NCBI RefSeq assembly: GCF_022760755.1
Contig: NZ_JAIVFP010000001.1
Location: forward strand, 3,328,001-3,392,000
Reading direction: 5' to 3'
From: Candidatus Rhodoblastus alkanivorans
GTDB taxonomy: Bacteria > Pseudomonadota > Alphaproteobacteria > Rhizobiales > Beijerinckiaceae
Length of the DNA stretch: 64,000 bases
The stretch's first letter is position 1. Every line of letters begins with the position of its first letter. Shown here in pieces: positions 44,767 to 53,626 of the stretch. The position numbers were made by a program, and so were the translations under genes. The notes under the pieces were generated by a model, which was not told where the DNA came from, did not search any database, and saw only the letters and a program-made list of their open reading frames with translations.

Positions 44767-46335
44767 TCAGGCTTCCGTCGATTGGGCCGGCGTTTCGGGC
44801 TCGTGTTCGGGAAACTCGCGCGCGCCCGTCATGAGTTCGGGATGAGACTGGAACAGGTCGGCGTAGCGCGCCGAGAACAGATGACGGTTGGCGAGCTGGG
44901 CGCCGCGATATTGCTCGCCCTTGGCCTTGGAGCCCTGCCCTTCGAGATGGACCAGGCGCAGGTCCGGATCGACCGCGACCGGGCCGTTTTCCTGGGCCCA
45001 GCGAAGCGAAAGATCGGCGTCCTCGTAATGGCCGTAGATATAGCGGGTCGAGAAGCCGCCGATCCTGTCGAACATGCGGCGATCGAAGGCCATCACGGCG
45101 CCGGAAATCGCCGGAACGATGAGCGGACGCTTCCATTGCCCGGCGACGAAGGGAACGCCCTTGTCGAAATGTTCGACGCGCGCGAGCTTGACGGAGACCG
45201 GCTGCGCATCGCCGATGGACCCCAGCCCGCGACCCCGGATGAAGACGTCCTGCTCGATGAACATGCCCGAATGCATCAGATTCTGTTCGTCATAAAACAG
45301 CAGGCCGCCCCAAAGCACATCGCCCAGACCATCGCGGTCCAGAGCGCGCCGCAACGGCGCGATTTGCGACTTCATCGGATAGATGTCGGGATTGACGATA
45401 TAGATCGAATTGCCGCGCGCGAGCGAAACGCCGACGTTGTTGGCCGCGCCGAAACCGACATTGTCCGCCATCACGACCACAGTGATCATGACGTCATAAA
45501 GCTCGGAAATCGTGCGGCCGATGCGCAAGGCGGAATTGCCGTCCTCCGGCGAGTTGCAGACATAGATCCATTCGCCGAAATCGACGCCGGCGCGGTTGAA
45601 CAGAAGCGGCTGGAGCAGCATCGGCTCGACCGAACCGAACAGGACGGTGAGAAAGGACCGGGAGACCGGACGCGGCCGGAACGTCTCGACATGTGGCGAC
45701 TGCGAATTGGCCTGGGCGTGGGCGGTAAACAGCGACGTCATGGTCTCGCCGGCCGATCCGGCGAGAAACTGGTGGACGCCAGCCTCCAGGCCGCGATGCG
45801 ACTGGGCGTTTTTCAGGCGGATCAGGAGCGTGTCGAGGACGCGCCGGTCGGACCAGGCGTCGGGCGTCGCCGTGCCCTTGAACTGCGCCGCGCGCGAGCG
45901 CGCCTGAAGCATGACCGGTTGTTTGAGCAGGTTTTTCGACGGCGTGCGCCCGAAAATGATGAAGCCGTAATCATAGGCGCCGTCGCGATAGCCACTTTCG
46001 ACGTCCTTGCGCGCATGCCGGAAGATAGCGTCCGGCGTGATCTCGACATCGAACTCCGCCCCGACCAGGCGCCATTGCGGAGGAGCGACGCCCTCGTCGC
46101 CAAGCCAGCCGAAAATGGTGAAATAGCCCGATTCCGACACGGCGAAATGTTCGACGGAGCCTACGAGGGTCATGGGTTCCCGGCTCAGTTTGGGGGTGCG
46201 GTTCTCATCGACGCCATGGTTCAGGTAATGATCGTAGGCATTGCGGTGCCGCCCGGCCACAATGCCCTCCGCGACGTCCGGATTGGCTTCGAGATAGGCC
46301 TCTTCGCTGAATTTGGGAAAGGTCACCTTGAACAT
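44767..46335 (-). CDS. GT2-type glycosyltransferase with an N-terminal PDV repeat
   Basis: 522 residues. The first ~50 residues hold one EAYLEANPDVAEGIVAG...HYLNHGVDENR unit, the same repeat that makes up the upstream protein. The GT-A domain follows from about 195 (SFLTVLFGSVEPMLLQPLL, VCNSPEDGNSALRIGRTI, DNVGFGAANNVGVSLARGNSIYIVNPDI as the rhamnosyltransferase-like DxD region, YIYGHYEDADLSLRW). Organised with the GT4 gene downstream. Confidence 0.88.
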   Translation of the reverse strand: MFKVTFPKFSEEAYLEANPDVAEGIVAGRHRNAYDHYLNHGVDENRTPKLSREPMTLVGSVEHFAVSESGYFTIFGWLGDEGVAPPQWRLVGAEFDVEITPDAIFRHARKDVESGYRDGAYDYGFIIFGRTPSKNLLKQPVMLQARSRAAQFKGTATPDAWSDRRVLDTLLIRLKNAQSHRGLEAGVHQFLAGSAGETMTSLFTAHAQANSQSPHVETFRPRPVSRSFLTVLFGSVEPMLLQPLLFNRAGVDFGEWIYVCNSPEDGNSALRIGRTISELYDVMITVVVMADNVGFGAANNVGVSLARGNSIYIVNPDIYPMKSQIAPLRRALDRDGLGDVLWGGLLFYDEQNLMHSGMFIEQDVFIRGRGLGSIGDAQPVSVKLARVEHFDKGVPFVAGQWKRPLIVPAISGAVMAFDRRMFDRIGGFSTRYIYGHYEDADLSLRWAQENGPVAVDPDLRLVHLEGQGSKAKGEQYRGAQLANRHLFSARYADLFQSHPELMTGAREFPEHEPETPAQSTEA

Positions 46336-46376
46336 CGGGGGAAATCACCGGCTGGCGTTGCGAAGGAGGCCCCACA

Positions 46377-46422
46377 TCCCAAAGCATGACGCGTCTCCAC
46401 GGAAACGCGTCATGCTTTGGGA
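46377..46422. repeat. Perfect 18-bp inverted repeat between the repeat protein and GT2 genes
   Basis: TCCCAAAGCATGACGCGT (46377-46394) and its exact complement (46405-46422) flank CTCCACGGAA. It overlaps the last 13 bases of the repeat-protein gene and lies 42 bp before the GT2 start. No T-run follows. It resembles mobile extragenic palindromes carrying ACGCGT and CCACGGA cores seen in methylotrophic Rhizobiales. Confidence 0.85.
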
Positions 46423-46922
46423 CGCGGAAGAGCGCCATTCAGATAGCCTATCGTGACAAAGTGGTCGAAGCATTTCTCCGGCGTGGCGTCGTTGGCGCGC
46501 CCGGCGCCCATATAGGTCGCGGCGTACCAGTGCGGATCGATGTCGGGGTCGGCGGGAATACGGCCTTCGCGATAGCCATTGGTTGCGAAATGCTCTTGCG
46601 CGCCGGCTAGAAGGCCCTGGATGAGCGCGTTCGCGACATCGGGATAGGTGGAGAGATACCAGTCCTCGTCAACTTCTAGAGGAACGGGCGCTCGCCCTTC
46701 GTAATATCCGACGGCGAGATAATGCGAAAAAGCGTCGGGAAAGGCGGATGAGGGAAAGGCGCGGATGAGATCGGGATTTGAATGCAGATACCAATCCTCG
46801 TCGAAGTCCCATGACGACAGATAGGAACGCATGAAAAAATCCGCGGCCCGATTGCTTTCCCGCAATTGGGCGATGTTTTTCAAAGTTTCGCTGAGCGCTT
46901 CGAAATGCGGTGCAACTTTCAT
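46410..46922 (-). CDS. Stand-alone D-W-Y-L/PDV repeat protein
   Basis: 170 residues from the ATG at 46922 (MKVAPHFEALSE). Three repeats of about 42 residues follow a short helix: FDEDWYLHSNPDL...GYYEGR, VDEDWYLSTYPDV...GYREGR, IDPHWYAATYMG...GYLNGA. The same unit occurs once at the N-terminus of the neighbouring GT2. Such repeats are common as add-ons in bacterial glycosyltransferases; a scaffold or glycan-binding role is inference. Its 3' end forms part of the adjacent hairpin. Confidence 0.75.
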   Translation of the reverse strand: MKVAPHFEALSETLKNIAQLRESNRAADFFMRSYLSSWDFDEDWYLHSNPDLIRAFPSSAFPDAFSHYLAVGYYEGRAPVPLEVDEDWYLSTYPDVANALIQGLLAGAQEHFATNGYREGRIPADPDIDPHWYAATYMGAGRANDATPEKCFDHFVTIGYLNGALPRPKA

Positions 46923-47029
46923 TTCACGACCCCGGGACGTAGGCGGCAAAGGCTCGGAAAAATCGTAGCGCCTTGTATAGCGGGGCGACGAATCCCCGCA
47001 AGCCGCCGCCGAAGAAAGCCTTGGCGTCC

Positions 47030-47812
47030 TCACGCCGGCAAGGCGATCGCCGCGACCAGCCGGCCGTAGTCCGGCTCCTTGCGGTGGGTCGTGCGGCGGT
47101 AGGAATAGAAGCGCGTCTCGTCGGCATAAGTGTCGAGGCCAAGATTTTCGAACCGCCCGACGCCGGCCCGCCGGGCGCGCATATCGATAAAGCCCGGCAG
47201 GTCGAACAGGAAATGGCCAGGCTTGCTGGACGGCGCGAAAAACCTTGCGAAGCTCGGGTCCTCGGCCTCGAACCGGGCGATAAACTCCGAGCCGACCTCA
47301 TAGTTTTTCGGCCCGATGGTCGGCCCCAGCGCCGCAGCTATATTGGCCCGGCGCGCGCCGAGCGCCTCCATCGCCGAAACCAAGGCCTCGACCATGCCGG
47401 TCAGCGCCCCCTTCCAGCCAGCATGAGCGGCGCCGATGACGCCGGCGGAAAAGTCGACGAAGAGCAGCACGCCGCAATCCGCCCCGGTGACGCCCAGCGC
47501 CAGGCCCGGCGTGGCTGTGACCAGACCGTCGCAGCGCGGCCTTTCGCCCTCGGCCCAGGGCGCCGCGACCGCTTGCGCCTCTGCCGAATGAATTTGATAG
47601 GGAACGAGAAAACGCGCCGGCGCCACGCCGAGCGCCCGCGCCATCCGGGCCCGGTTCTCCGCCACGGCGGCGGGATCGTCCCTCGAGCCGACGCCGCCGT
47701 TTAGCGTCGCATAGACGCCCTGCGACACGCCGCCCTGGCGGGTGAAAAAAGCGTGGGGCGCGCCATCGAGCGCCGGCGCGCGTATGGCGGCGCACGAAAT
47801 CTCTTCGCTCAT
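47030..47812 (-). CDS. pgeF: Purine nucleoside phosphorylase / laccase-domain protein (YfiH, PgeF)
   Basis: 260 residues of the multicopper polyphenol oxidase-named family. GADCGVLLFVD (Cys ligand), GAAHAGWKGAL (His ligand) and GPTIGPKNYEVG mark the zinc site and fold. Family members act on purine nucleosides or clean up peptidoglycan errors. The start shares one base with the stop of the DUF185 methyltransferase gene. Confidence 0.9.
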   Translation of the reverse strand: MSEEISCAAIRAPALDGAPHAFFTRQGGVSQGVYATLNGGVGSRDDPAAVAENRARMARALGVAPARFLVPYQIHSAEAQAVAAPWAEGERPRCDGLVTATPGLALGVTGADCGVLLFVDFSAGVIGAAHAGWKGALTGMVEALVSAMEALGARRANIAAALGPTIGPKNYEVGSEFIARFEAEDPSFARFFAPSSKPGHFLFDLPGFIDMRARRAGVGRFENLGLDTYADETRFYSYRRTTHRKEPDYGRLVAAIALPA

Positions 47813-48915
47813 CAGGCCGCGCCCGCCGGCGCGAAGCCCGGCGCCTCCTTCAGGCCGCGGCGGGTCGCCGCGAGAACCTTGAACAAGGCGCCCATCTGGC
47901 CTTCGCCGTCGCCGCTCAGCCGCGCCACGGCCGAATCGACCGCCGCCGCCTGTTCCGCCGTCGCATTGCGCTTGAGCGCTTCGGCGCGCTGGTAAATCCC
48001 CAACTCGGTCAGGAAGGCGCCCTGTTCGACCGGGCCGTGGACGAGGGCGTTGGCCGAAGCGGCGGCGCGGGCGAGCGCCGAGAAATCGACATGGGTGGTC
48101 AGGTCGGCGAGGCCCGGCTCGGTCAAAGGATCGACGAATTGATGCGCTTTCACCGCCTGCAGGGTCTCGCCGAAAGCGGTGCGTTCATAGCCGTAATCGA
48201 TGATCAGCGCGGCCCCGCCTTCCGAGACGATGCGCGCCGCGATCCGGGTCATGAGCCTCTGCGCGGCGGCGCCAACCTCGAGAACGGCGCCGACCGGCGC
48301 CTCCGCCTTGATATAGGGCTCGACCTCGAGGCTGAGGCCGAAAGCGAGCTCGCCGTCGGGGTCGAGCCCGACCAGCCGCTCGCGCCAGCCCTCGGCGGTC
48401 TTGAGATAGTGGCGGACCGGCAGGGCGTCGAAAAATTCATTGGCGATGAAGATCGCCGGACCGGGCGGAACCTCGTCGAGGCTCTTGCGCCAGGACGCCG
48501 CCTTGCCGCTTGCCGCGAGCGCCGCGCTCTGCTGCGCGGCGAGCAGGTCGCTGGCCTCGATGAGTTCGACTTCGACCGCCGCGAAGAATTCCGGCGCGGC
48601 GCGGGCGGCGCGCAAGGCGTCAGCCATCAGCGCGCCGCGGCCCGGCCCCAGCTCGACCAGGCGGACGTGGCGCGGCGCGCCGATCTGGCTCCAGATTTCC
48701 GCCGCCCACAGGCCGATCAGCTCCCCGAACATCTGGGAGATTTCCGGCGCCGTGATGAAATCGCCGTCGGCGCCGAACGGATTGCGGGTGGTGTAATAGC
48801 CCTTGATCGGATGGGTAAGGGCGAGCGCCATATAACGTTCGAGCGAGATCGGCCCTTCGTCGGCGATGATCTCGCGTATATCTTCCTTGAGCGTCCGCTC
48901 CTGCGCCTGCGTCAT
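47812..48915 (-). CDS. DUF185/NDUFAF7-type SAM methyltransferase
   Basis: 367 residues from the ATG at 48915. SLERYMALALTHPIKGYYTTRNPFGADGDFITAPEISQMFGE is the hallmark N-terminus; LVELGPGRGALMADALRAAR (near 80) binds SAM; IFIANEFFDALPV and ALIIDYGYER follow. The mitochondrial relative dimethylates an arginine in a complex I subunit. It overlaps lgt by 4 bp upstream and pgeF downstream, a conserved alphaproteobacterial block. Confidence 0.92.
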   Translation of the reverse strand: MTQAQERTLKEDIREIIADEGPISLERYMALALTHPIKGYYTTRNPFGADGDFITAPEISQMFGELIGLWAAEIWSQIGAPRHVRLVELGPGRGALMADALRAARAAPEFFAAVEVELIEASDLLAAQQSAALAASGKAASWRKSLDEVPPGPAIFIANEFFDALPVRHYLKTAEGWRERLVGLDPDGELAFGLSLEVEPYIKAEAPVGAVLEVGAAAQRLMTRIAARIVSEGGAALIIDYGYERTAFGETLQAVKAHQFVDPLTEPGLADLTTHVDFSALARAAASANALVHGPVEQGAFLTELGIYQRAEALKRNATAEQAAAVDSAVARLSGDGEGQMGALFKVLAATRRGLKEAPGFAPAGAA

Positions 48916-49757
48916 CGCCCCTCCGCCGCCAGATCGCGCGCCGCGGGCCGGGCGCGGCGCAAGGAATAGAAAACCATAAGCGCTCCCAGCAGAACGAGCG
49001 GCACGGAAAGAATCATGCCCATGGTCGCGCCGCCGAACAGGAAGCCCAGTTGCGGGTCCGGCTCGCGGAAGAATTCGCAGAAAATCCGCGCCAGACCATA
49101 AAGGCCGATGAACAGGCCCGAGGTCAAGCCTGGCCGCCGGAAGGCGCCGGCGCGCACCGCCAGAGCCAGGATGATCCCAAGCGCGATTCCTTCGAGCCCG
49201 GCCTCGTAAAGCTGGCTCGGATGACGCGGCAAAGGTCCGGCGCCGGGAAAGATCATGGCCCAGGGAACATCGGTCGGCCGGCCCCATAATTCCGGCTTGA
49301 TGAAATTGGCGATGCGCACCAGGAAGAGACCGATGGGCGCCACCGCGCAGCACAGGTCGCCGACGCTCAGGAAGGAAATTTTTTCCCGGCGCGAGAAGAG
49401 ATAGGCGCCGAGCGCGGCGCCGGTCAGGCCGCCGTGGAAGGACATGCCGCCGTTCCAGACCTGGGGAATCTCCAGCGGATGCTGGAGGAAATAGGGAAGA
49501 TTGTAGAACAGGACATAGCCGGTGCGGCCGCCGAGCACGGCGCCGAAGGCGACATAGACGAGCAGGTCGTCGAGCCGCTCGGCCCGGGGCCGCCTGACGT
49601 CGCCCCATAAGGCGTCGCTGCGCGCCAGCCGCGCCGCGATCAGCCAGCCCGCGATGAGCGAGACGATATAGCCCATGGCGTACCAGCGGATTGGAAACGG
49701 CCCGAGATGGACCATCACCGGATCGATGACCGGATAGGGCAGCAGAAAAAGCGGCAT
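48912..49757 (-). CDS. lgt: Prolipoprotein diacylglyceryl transferase
   Basis: 281-residue inner-membrane enzyme adding diacylglycerol to lipobox cysteines. Seven helices are visible. GGMSFHGGLTGAALGAY, RIANFIKPELWGRPTDVPWAM and PRHPSQLYEAGLEG are conserved catalytic segments, along with the C-terminal GLYGLARIFCEFFREPD. First gene of the lgt-DUF185-pgeF operon. Confidence 0.95.
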   Translation of the reverse strand: MPLFLLPYPVIDPVMVHLGPFPIRWYAMGYIVSLIAGWLIAARLARSDALWGDVRRPRAERLDDLLVYVAFGAVLGGRTGYVLFYNLPYFLQHPLEIPQVWNGGMSFHGGLTGAALGAYLFSRREKISFLSVGDLCCAVAPIGLFLVRIANFIKPELWGRPTDVPWAMIFPGAGPLPRHPSQLYEAGLEGIALGIILALAVRAGAFRRPGLTSGLFIGLYGLARIFCEFFREPDPQLGFLFGGATMGMILSVPLVLLGALMVFYSLRRARPAARDLAAEGR

Positions 49758-49906
49758 GTCGTCGAAAACCTTTTTGGCAGGAACAAGCGCGCGGGGCCGT
49801 TAGAACCTGAATAGGGCGCCTGTATTAAGGCCGTTCAACAAAATTCTTGCGCTCCCGCCGCTCTGCGCCCATGTCTGTTGAAAACGCCACATTCTGGAGC
49901 CTTCCC

Positions 49907-50173
49907 ATGAGCGCCTCGCCCAACCGCTTCTTCGACGACATGTCGCGCCTGTTCAGCGACGCCGCCGGCGCCGCACGCAGCCTCGGCCGCGAGGCGGAAA
50001 TGGCGGTCAAGACCCAGGTCGAACGCCTGCTCGCGAATATGGATGTGGTGACGCGCGAGGAATTCGAGGCGACGCGCGACATGGCGGTCGCCGCGCGCAA
50101 CGCCAATGACGCGCTAGAGCGCCGCATCGTCGAACTCGAAGCGAAAATCGCCGAGCTCGAAAAGAAGGCCTGA
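49907..50173 (+). CDS. UbiK-like (BMFP) accessory protein
   Basis: 88 residues from the ATG at 49907, after a GGAG site. Helical N-terminus (NRFFDDMSRLFSDAAGAARSLG) and a C-terminal coiled coil (LERRIVELEAKIAELEKK) with DVVTREEFEATRDMAVAAR between, as in the YqiC/UbiK family that aids aerobic ubiquinone synthesis and fuses membranes in vitro. Starts the YbjN-proC run on the plus strand. Confidence 0.85.
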   Translation: MSASPNRFFDDMSRLFSDAAGAARSLGREAEMAVKTQVERLLANMDVVTREEFEATRDMAVAARNANDALERRIVELEAKIAELEKKA

Positions 50174-50437
50174 ACAAATCCGATTAGCTGTGGACGCCGC
50201 CCGCGCGCGGATGGACGATTCCGCGCGAATCCAGCAGCTTGCGCAGGGAAGGCGGACAGGATTCCTTCGCCGGGCAAATCTGATTATATTGGATAAGTCC
50301 GGTGATTCGGCTGAGAACTCAGGCGGATCGAGGGGGTCCGGGCCATCGCCGAGTAAAAGCCGCGTTCCTTTATCTTTGCCGCGCAGCCCGCATCTGTGGT
50401 GGGCTGCTCGCGCGCTGCTCGACCCTGGGACCGATTC

Positions 50438-50941
50438 ATGCTGCTGTCTGGAATTGAAACGAATGAGAGGGTCGAGCATCCGGTCGATGTGGTCGAGCGG
50501 ATCGCCATTCTCAGAGATTGGGCCTTCGACCGCGACGATCCCGACGAAATTTCGATCGGCGTGTCCGGAACCTGGGCGGATTACACCATAGCGTTCACCT
50601 GGCTGCCGCAACACCAGGCGCTGCATCTCGCCTGCGCCTTCGATCTCAAGGTTCCCGATCGTCGCCGCGCCGAGGCCTCCCAGCTCGTCGCCCGCATCAA
50701 CGAGCAATTGTGGGTCGGCCATTTCGACGTCTGGTCCAAGGACAATGTCGTCATGTTCCGCCACGCCTTGCTGCTCGCCGGCGGGGCGGAGCCCAACGAC
50801 GCCCAATGCGAAGCGGCTCTGGCGGGCGCGATCGACGCCTGCGAGCGTTATTTCCAGGCCTTCCAATTCGTCGTCTGGGCCGGCAAGTCGGCGGCCGAGG
50901 CGCTGGAAGGCGCATTGATCGACACCCGCGGCGAAGCGTGA
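50438..50941 (+). CDS. YbjN domain protein
   Basis: 167 residues from the ATG at 50438 (MLLSGIETNER). HPVDVVERIAILRDWAFDRDD, HLACAFDLKVPDRRRAEASQLVARINEQLWVGHFDVW and FVVWAGKSAAEALEGAL follow the YbjN layout. YbjN proteins affect stress responses; molecular role unknown. The stop shares a base with the proC start, a pairing conserved in Rhizobiales. Confidence 0.88.
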   Translation: MLLSGIETNERVEHPVDVVERIAILRDWAFDRDDPDEISIGVSGTWADYTIAFTWLPQHQALHLACAFDLKVPDRRRAEASQLVARINEQLWVGHFDVWSKDNVVMFRHALLLAGGAEPNDAQCEAALAGAIDACERYFQAFQFVVWAGKSAAEALEGALIDTRGEA

Positions 50942-51747
50942 TGGACGCGGCCCCCGCCCTCGTTCTGGTCGGCGCGGGCAAGATGGGCGGCGCCTTGCTC
51001 GGCGGCTGGCTCGCCGCCGGGGTCGAGCCCGGGACGATCGGCGTCGTCGAGCCCGAACCTTCCGACGCCCTGAAAAATCTCGCGGCGGAAAAAGGGTTTG
51101 CGCTCAACCCCGCGCCGGCGCCGGCGCGCACGATGGTTCTCGCGATCAAGCCGCAGATGCTCGATGCCGCCGCGCCCGGTCTCGCGCCATTCCTCGACGC
51201 TGACAGCCTGCTGATTTCGATTCTCGCCGGCAAGACGGTCGCCAATCTCGCGTCGCGCCTGCCGGCGCGCGCGATCGTCCGGGCCATGCCCAATACACCG
51301 GCCGCGATCGGGCGCGGGATCACCGGCGCTTTCGCCATCGCCCAAGTGACGCCGGCGCAGCGCGAGACCGCGCAAGAGCTTTTGTCCGGCGTCGGAGCGG
51401 TCGAATGGGTCAGCTCGGAACAGGCGATCGACGTGGTGACCGCGATTTCCGGCTCCGGCCCGGCCTATGTCTTTCTGCTTGTCGAGGCGCTGGCGAAAGG
51501 CGGCGAAGCGCTCGGCCTGCCCCCGGACCTCGCCATGCGTCTGGCGCGGGCGACCGTCGAGGGCTCCGGCGAATTGCTGCATCTTTCGCCCGAAATTTCC
51601 GCAGAGATTTTGCGCAAGAACGTCACCTCGCCCGGGGGCACGACCCAGGCAGCGCTCGACGTGCTGATGGCTGACGACGGTCTCGCGGCGCTGATGGCCC
51701 GGGCGACGGCGGCGGCGGCGAAGCGCGCGGAGGAATTGGCCGGCTGA
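50941..51747 (+). CDS. proC: Pyrroline-5-carboxylate reductase
   Basis: 268-residue NAD(P)H enzyme for the last step of proline synthesis. VLVGAGKMGGALLGGWL is the dinucleotide loop; VRAMPNTPAAIGRGITG and AISGSGPAYVFLLVEAL...KNVTSPGGTTQAAL are signatures. The start at 50941 is set by the one-base overlap with ybjN; longer frames upstream are shadows of that gene. Confidence 0.95.
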   Translation: MDAAPALVLVGAGKMGGALLGGWLAAGVEPGTIGVVEPEPSDALKNLAAEKGFALNPAPAPARTMVLAIKPQMLDAAAPGLAPFLDADSLLISILAGKTVANLASRLPARAIVRAMPNTPAAIGRGITGAFAIAQVTPAQRETAQELLSGVGAVEWVSSEQAIDVVTAISGSGPAYVFLLVEALAKGGEALGLPPDLAMRLARATVEGSGELLHLSPEISAEILRKNVTSPGGTTQAALDVLMADDGLAALMARATAAAAKRAEELAG

Positions 51748-51804
51748 CCTTGCCGCCGCGCCGGTTTTATCCCATTTTCAAGGGGGAAAGACCGGAGCTC
51801 GGCG

Positions 51805-52491
51805 ATGAACAAGGCGATCAAGGACGACAAGGGACCGCAGCCGAAGAGCGATCCGCGCGAAAAAATCATTGACGCGCTGATGGCGCTTGCGGGCGAAAAG
51901 CCTTGGGAGGAGATTTCGCTCGCCGATGTCGCCGACCGCGCCGGCCTCACCTTGGCCCAGTTCCGCGATTGCTTCCCCTCCAAAGGCGCCGTTCTCGCCG
52001 GCTTTTCCCGGCGCATCGACAAGATCGTGCTGGAAGGTGGCGAAAGCGCGGGCGAAACAGACCGGGACCGCCCCAGGGACCGTCTGTTCGACGTGCTGAT
52101 GCGGCGCTTCGACGCCATGGAGCCCTACCGGGACGCGCTGAAAAACATCAATGACTGGGCGATGCGCGATCCGCTCGCCCTTCCCGCCTTGAACCAGCTC
52201 GCGCTCAATTCGCTGCGCTTCATGCTGGAGGCGGCGGGACTTTCCAGCGAAGACGCGCTCGGCGCCCTGAAATTGCAGGGCCTCGCGCTGGCCTGGACCC
52301 GCGTCTTTCATATCTGGCTCGACGACGACAGCACCGACCACGCCAAAACCATGGCCGCGCTCGACCGCGAACTGTCGCGGGGCGAGATTTTGGTTGAGCG
52401 CGCCGAAGGCGCCCGCCGCCGGCTGGAGCCCCTTGCCAGGCCTTTCATCGGCCTGGCAGAGCGAATGCTCGGCGCCGGCAGGTCGCGATGA
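51805..52491 (+). CDS. TetR-fold protein with COQ9-like C-terminus
   Basis: 228 residues. N-terminal TetR helix-turn-helix (EKIIDALMALAGEKPWEEISLADVADRAGLTLAQFRDCFPSKGAVL). The C-terminal half, with RLFDVLMRRFDAMEPYRDALKNI and LALAWTRVFHIWLDDDSTDHAKTMAALDREL, matches COQ9/RpsU-divergent helical proteins that bind lipid or ubiquinone intermediates. It may therefore be a lipid-binding accessory factor rather than a regulator. Convergent with the ABC permease gene. Confidence 0.78.
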   Translation: MNKAIKDDKGPQPKSDPREKIIDALMALAGEKPWEEISLADVADRAGLTLAQFRDCFPSKGAVLAGFSRRIDKIVLEGGESAGETDRDRPRDRLFDVLMRRFDAMEPYRDALKNINDWAMRDPLALPALNQLALNSLRFMLEAAGLSSEDALGALKLQGLALAWTRVFHIWLDDDSTDHAKTMAALDRELSRGEILVERAEGARRRLEPLARPFIGLAERMLGAGRSR

Positions 52492-52495
52492 TCGG

Positions 52496-53626
52496 CTAAT
52501 TGTTCGACTGCGACGACACGGCGCGGAAACGCCACAGGCCGAGGGCGAGGAAAACGCCGCCGATCGCCGCCATCGCCACGAATCGCGGCCAGACGATATC
52601 GAAGCCGGCGCCGCGGTAAAGGACCGCCTGGGCGATGGCGACGAAATGGGTCGTCGGCGAAGCCTGCATGATGGCGCGCAAAAAGGGCGGCATGGATTCC
52701 AGCGGCGTATTCGCGCCCGAAAGCAGGTTCAGCGGCACGGCGACGAGGAGGTAGAGCAGGCCAAGCTGCGGCATGGTCCGCGCGATGGTCGCCAGGAAAA
52801 TCCCGACCGAGGTCGCGAAGAACAGATAGAGCGCCACGCCGCACATGAAGAGCGGGATCGAGCCCTCGATCGGAATGGCGAGCAGCCTTTTCACCACGAA
52901 GATCAGGGAAAGCAAGACGGCGCCGGCGATGATCAGGCTGTTGGCCCAGATCTTGGCCATGGCGATTTCGAAAGGCGTCACCGGCATCACCAACAGGTGC
53001 TCGACCGTGCCGTGCTCGCGTTCGCGCACCACCGCCGCGCCGGCGAGGATGATCGACAGCATGGTGACGGAGCCGATGATGCCCATGACGCTGGAAAACC
53101 ATGCGGTGACGAGATTGGGATTGAACGCGATGCGCACGACCTGGCCGATCGGAACGGGCGACGGGTGGTCCTGCCGGGTGAGGAATCTGGCGATTTCGTT
53201 GGATAGAATCTGCTGCGTGTAGCCCGCGCCGATCCCCGCCTGCATCATGGCGGTCGCGTCCACATTGAGCTGAAGGGTCGGCTGGCGGCCCGCGAGCGCG
53301 TCGCGCTCGAAATTGGGCGGAATGTCGAGGATGAACGTATAGGCCCCGGTGTTCATCAGGCGGTCGATGTCGCCCTGGCCGACGGGAACGGCGGGCAGGA
53401 AATAAGGCGGCAGAAAGGCCCGGGCCAGACGCGCCGACAATTCCGAATGATCCTCGTCGACATAAGCGATCGAAGCGTTATGCAGCTCCTGCGCATTGCT
53501 CTGCGCCTGGGCGATGATCGCGAGCGAAAAGGAATAGATCACCAGTCCGAGCAGCACCCAGTCGCGGAAGAAACTGCGCAGCTCCTTGGTCCCCAGCCAG
53601 AAGATGTTGCTCAAGGTCTGCATCAT
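52496..53626 (-). CDS. ABC-2 type exporter permease
   Basis: 376 residues: one N-terminal helix (DWVLLGLVIYSFSLAIIAQA), a large periplasmic domain and five C-terminal helices. VVREREHGTVEHLLVMPVTPFEIAMAKIWAN and LSGANTPLESMPPFLRAIMQ are typical of YhhJ/YbhR permeases. The start overlaps the RbbA-like stop by 4 bp. Third gene of the HlyD-RbbA-permease operon. Confidence 0.9.
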   Translation of the reverse strand: MMQTLSNIFWLGTKELRSFFRDWVLLGLVIYSFSLAIIAQAQSNAQELHNASIAYVDEDHSELSARLARAFLPPYFLPAVPVGQGDIDRLMNTGAYTFILDIPPNFERDALAGRQPTLQLNVDATAMMQAGIGAGYTQQILSNEIARFLTRQDHPSPVPIGQVVRIAFNPNLVTAWFSSVMGIIGSVTMLSIILAGAAVVREREHGTVEHLLVMPVTPFEIAMAKIWANSLIIAGAVLLSLIFVVKRLLAIPIEGSIPLFMCGVALYLFFATSVGIFLATIARTMPQLGLLYLLVAVPLNLLSGANTPLESMPPFLRAIMQASPTTHFVAIAQAVLYRGAGFDIVWPRFVAMAAIGGVFLALGLWRFRAVSSQSNN

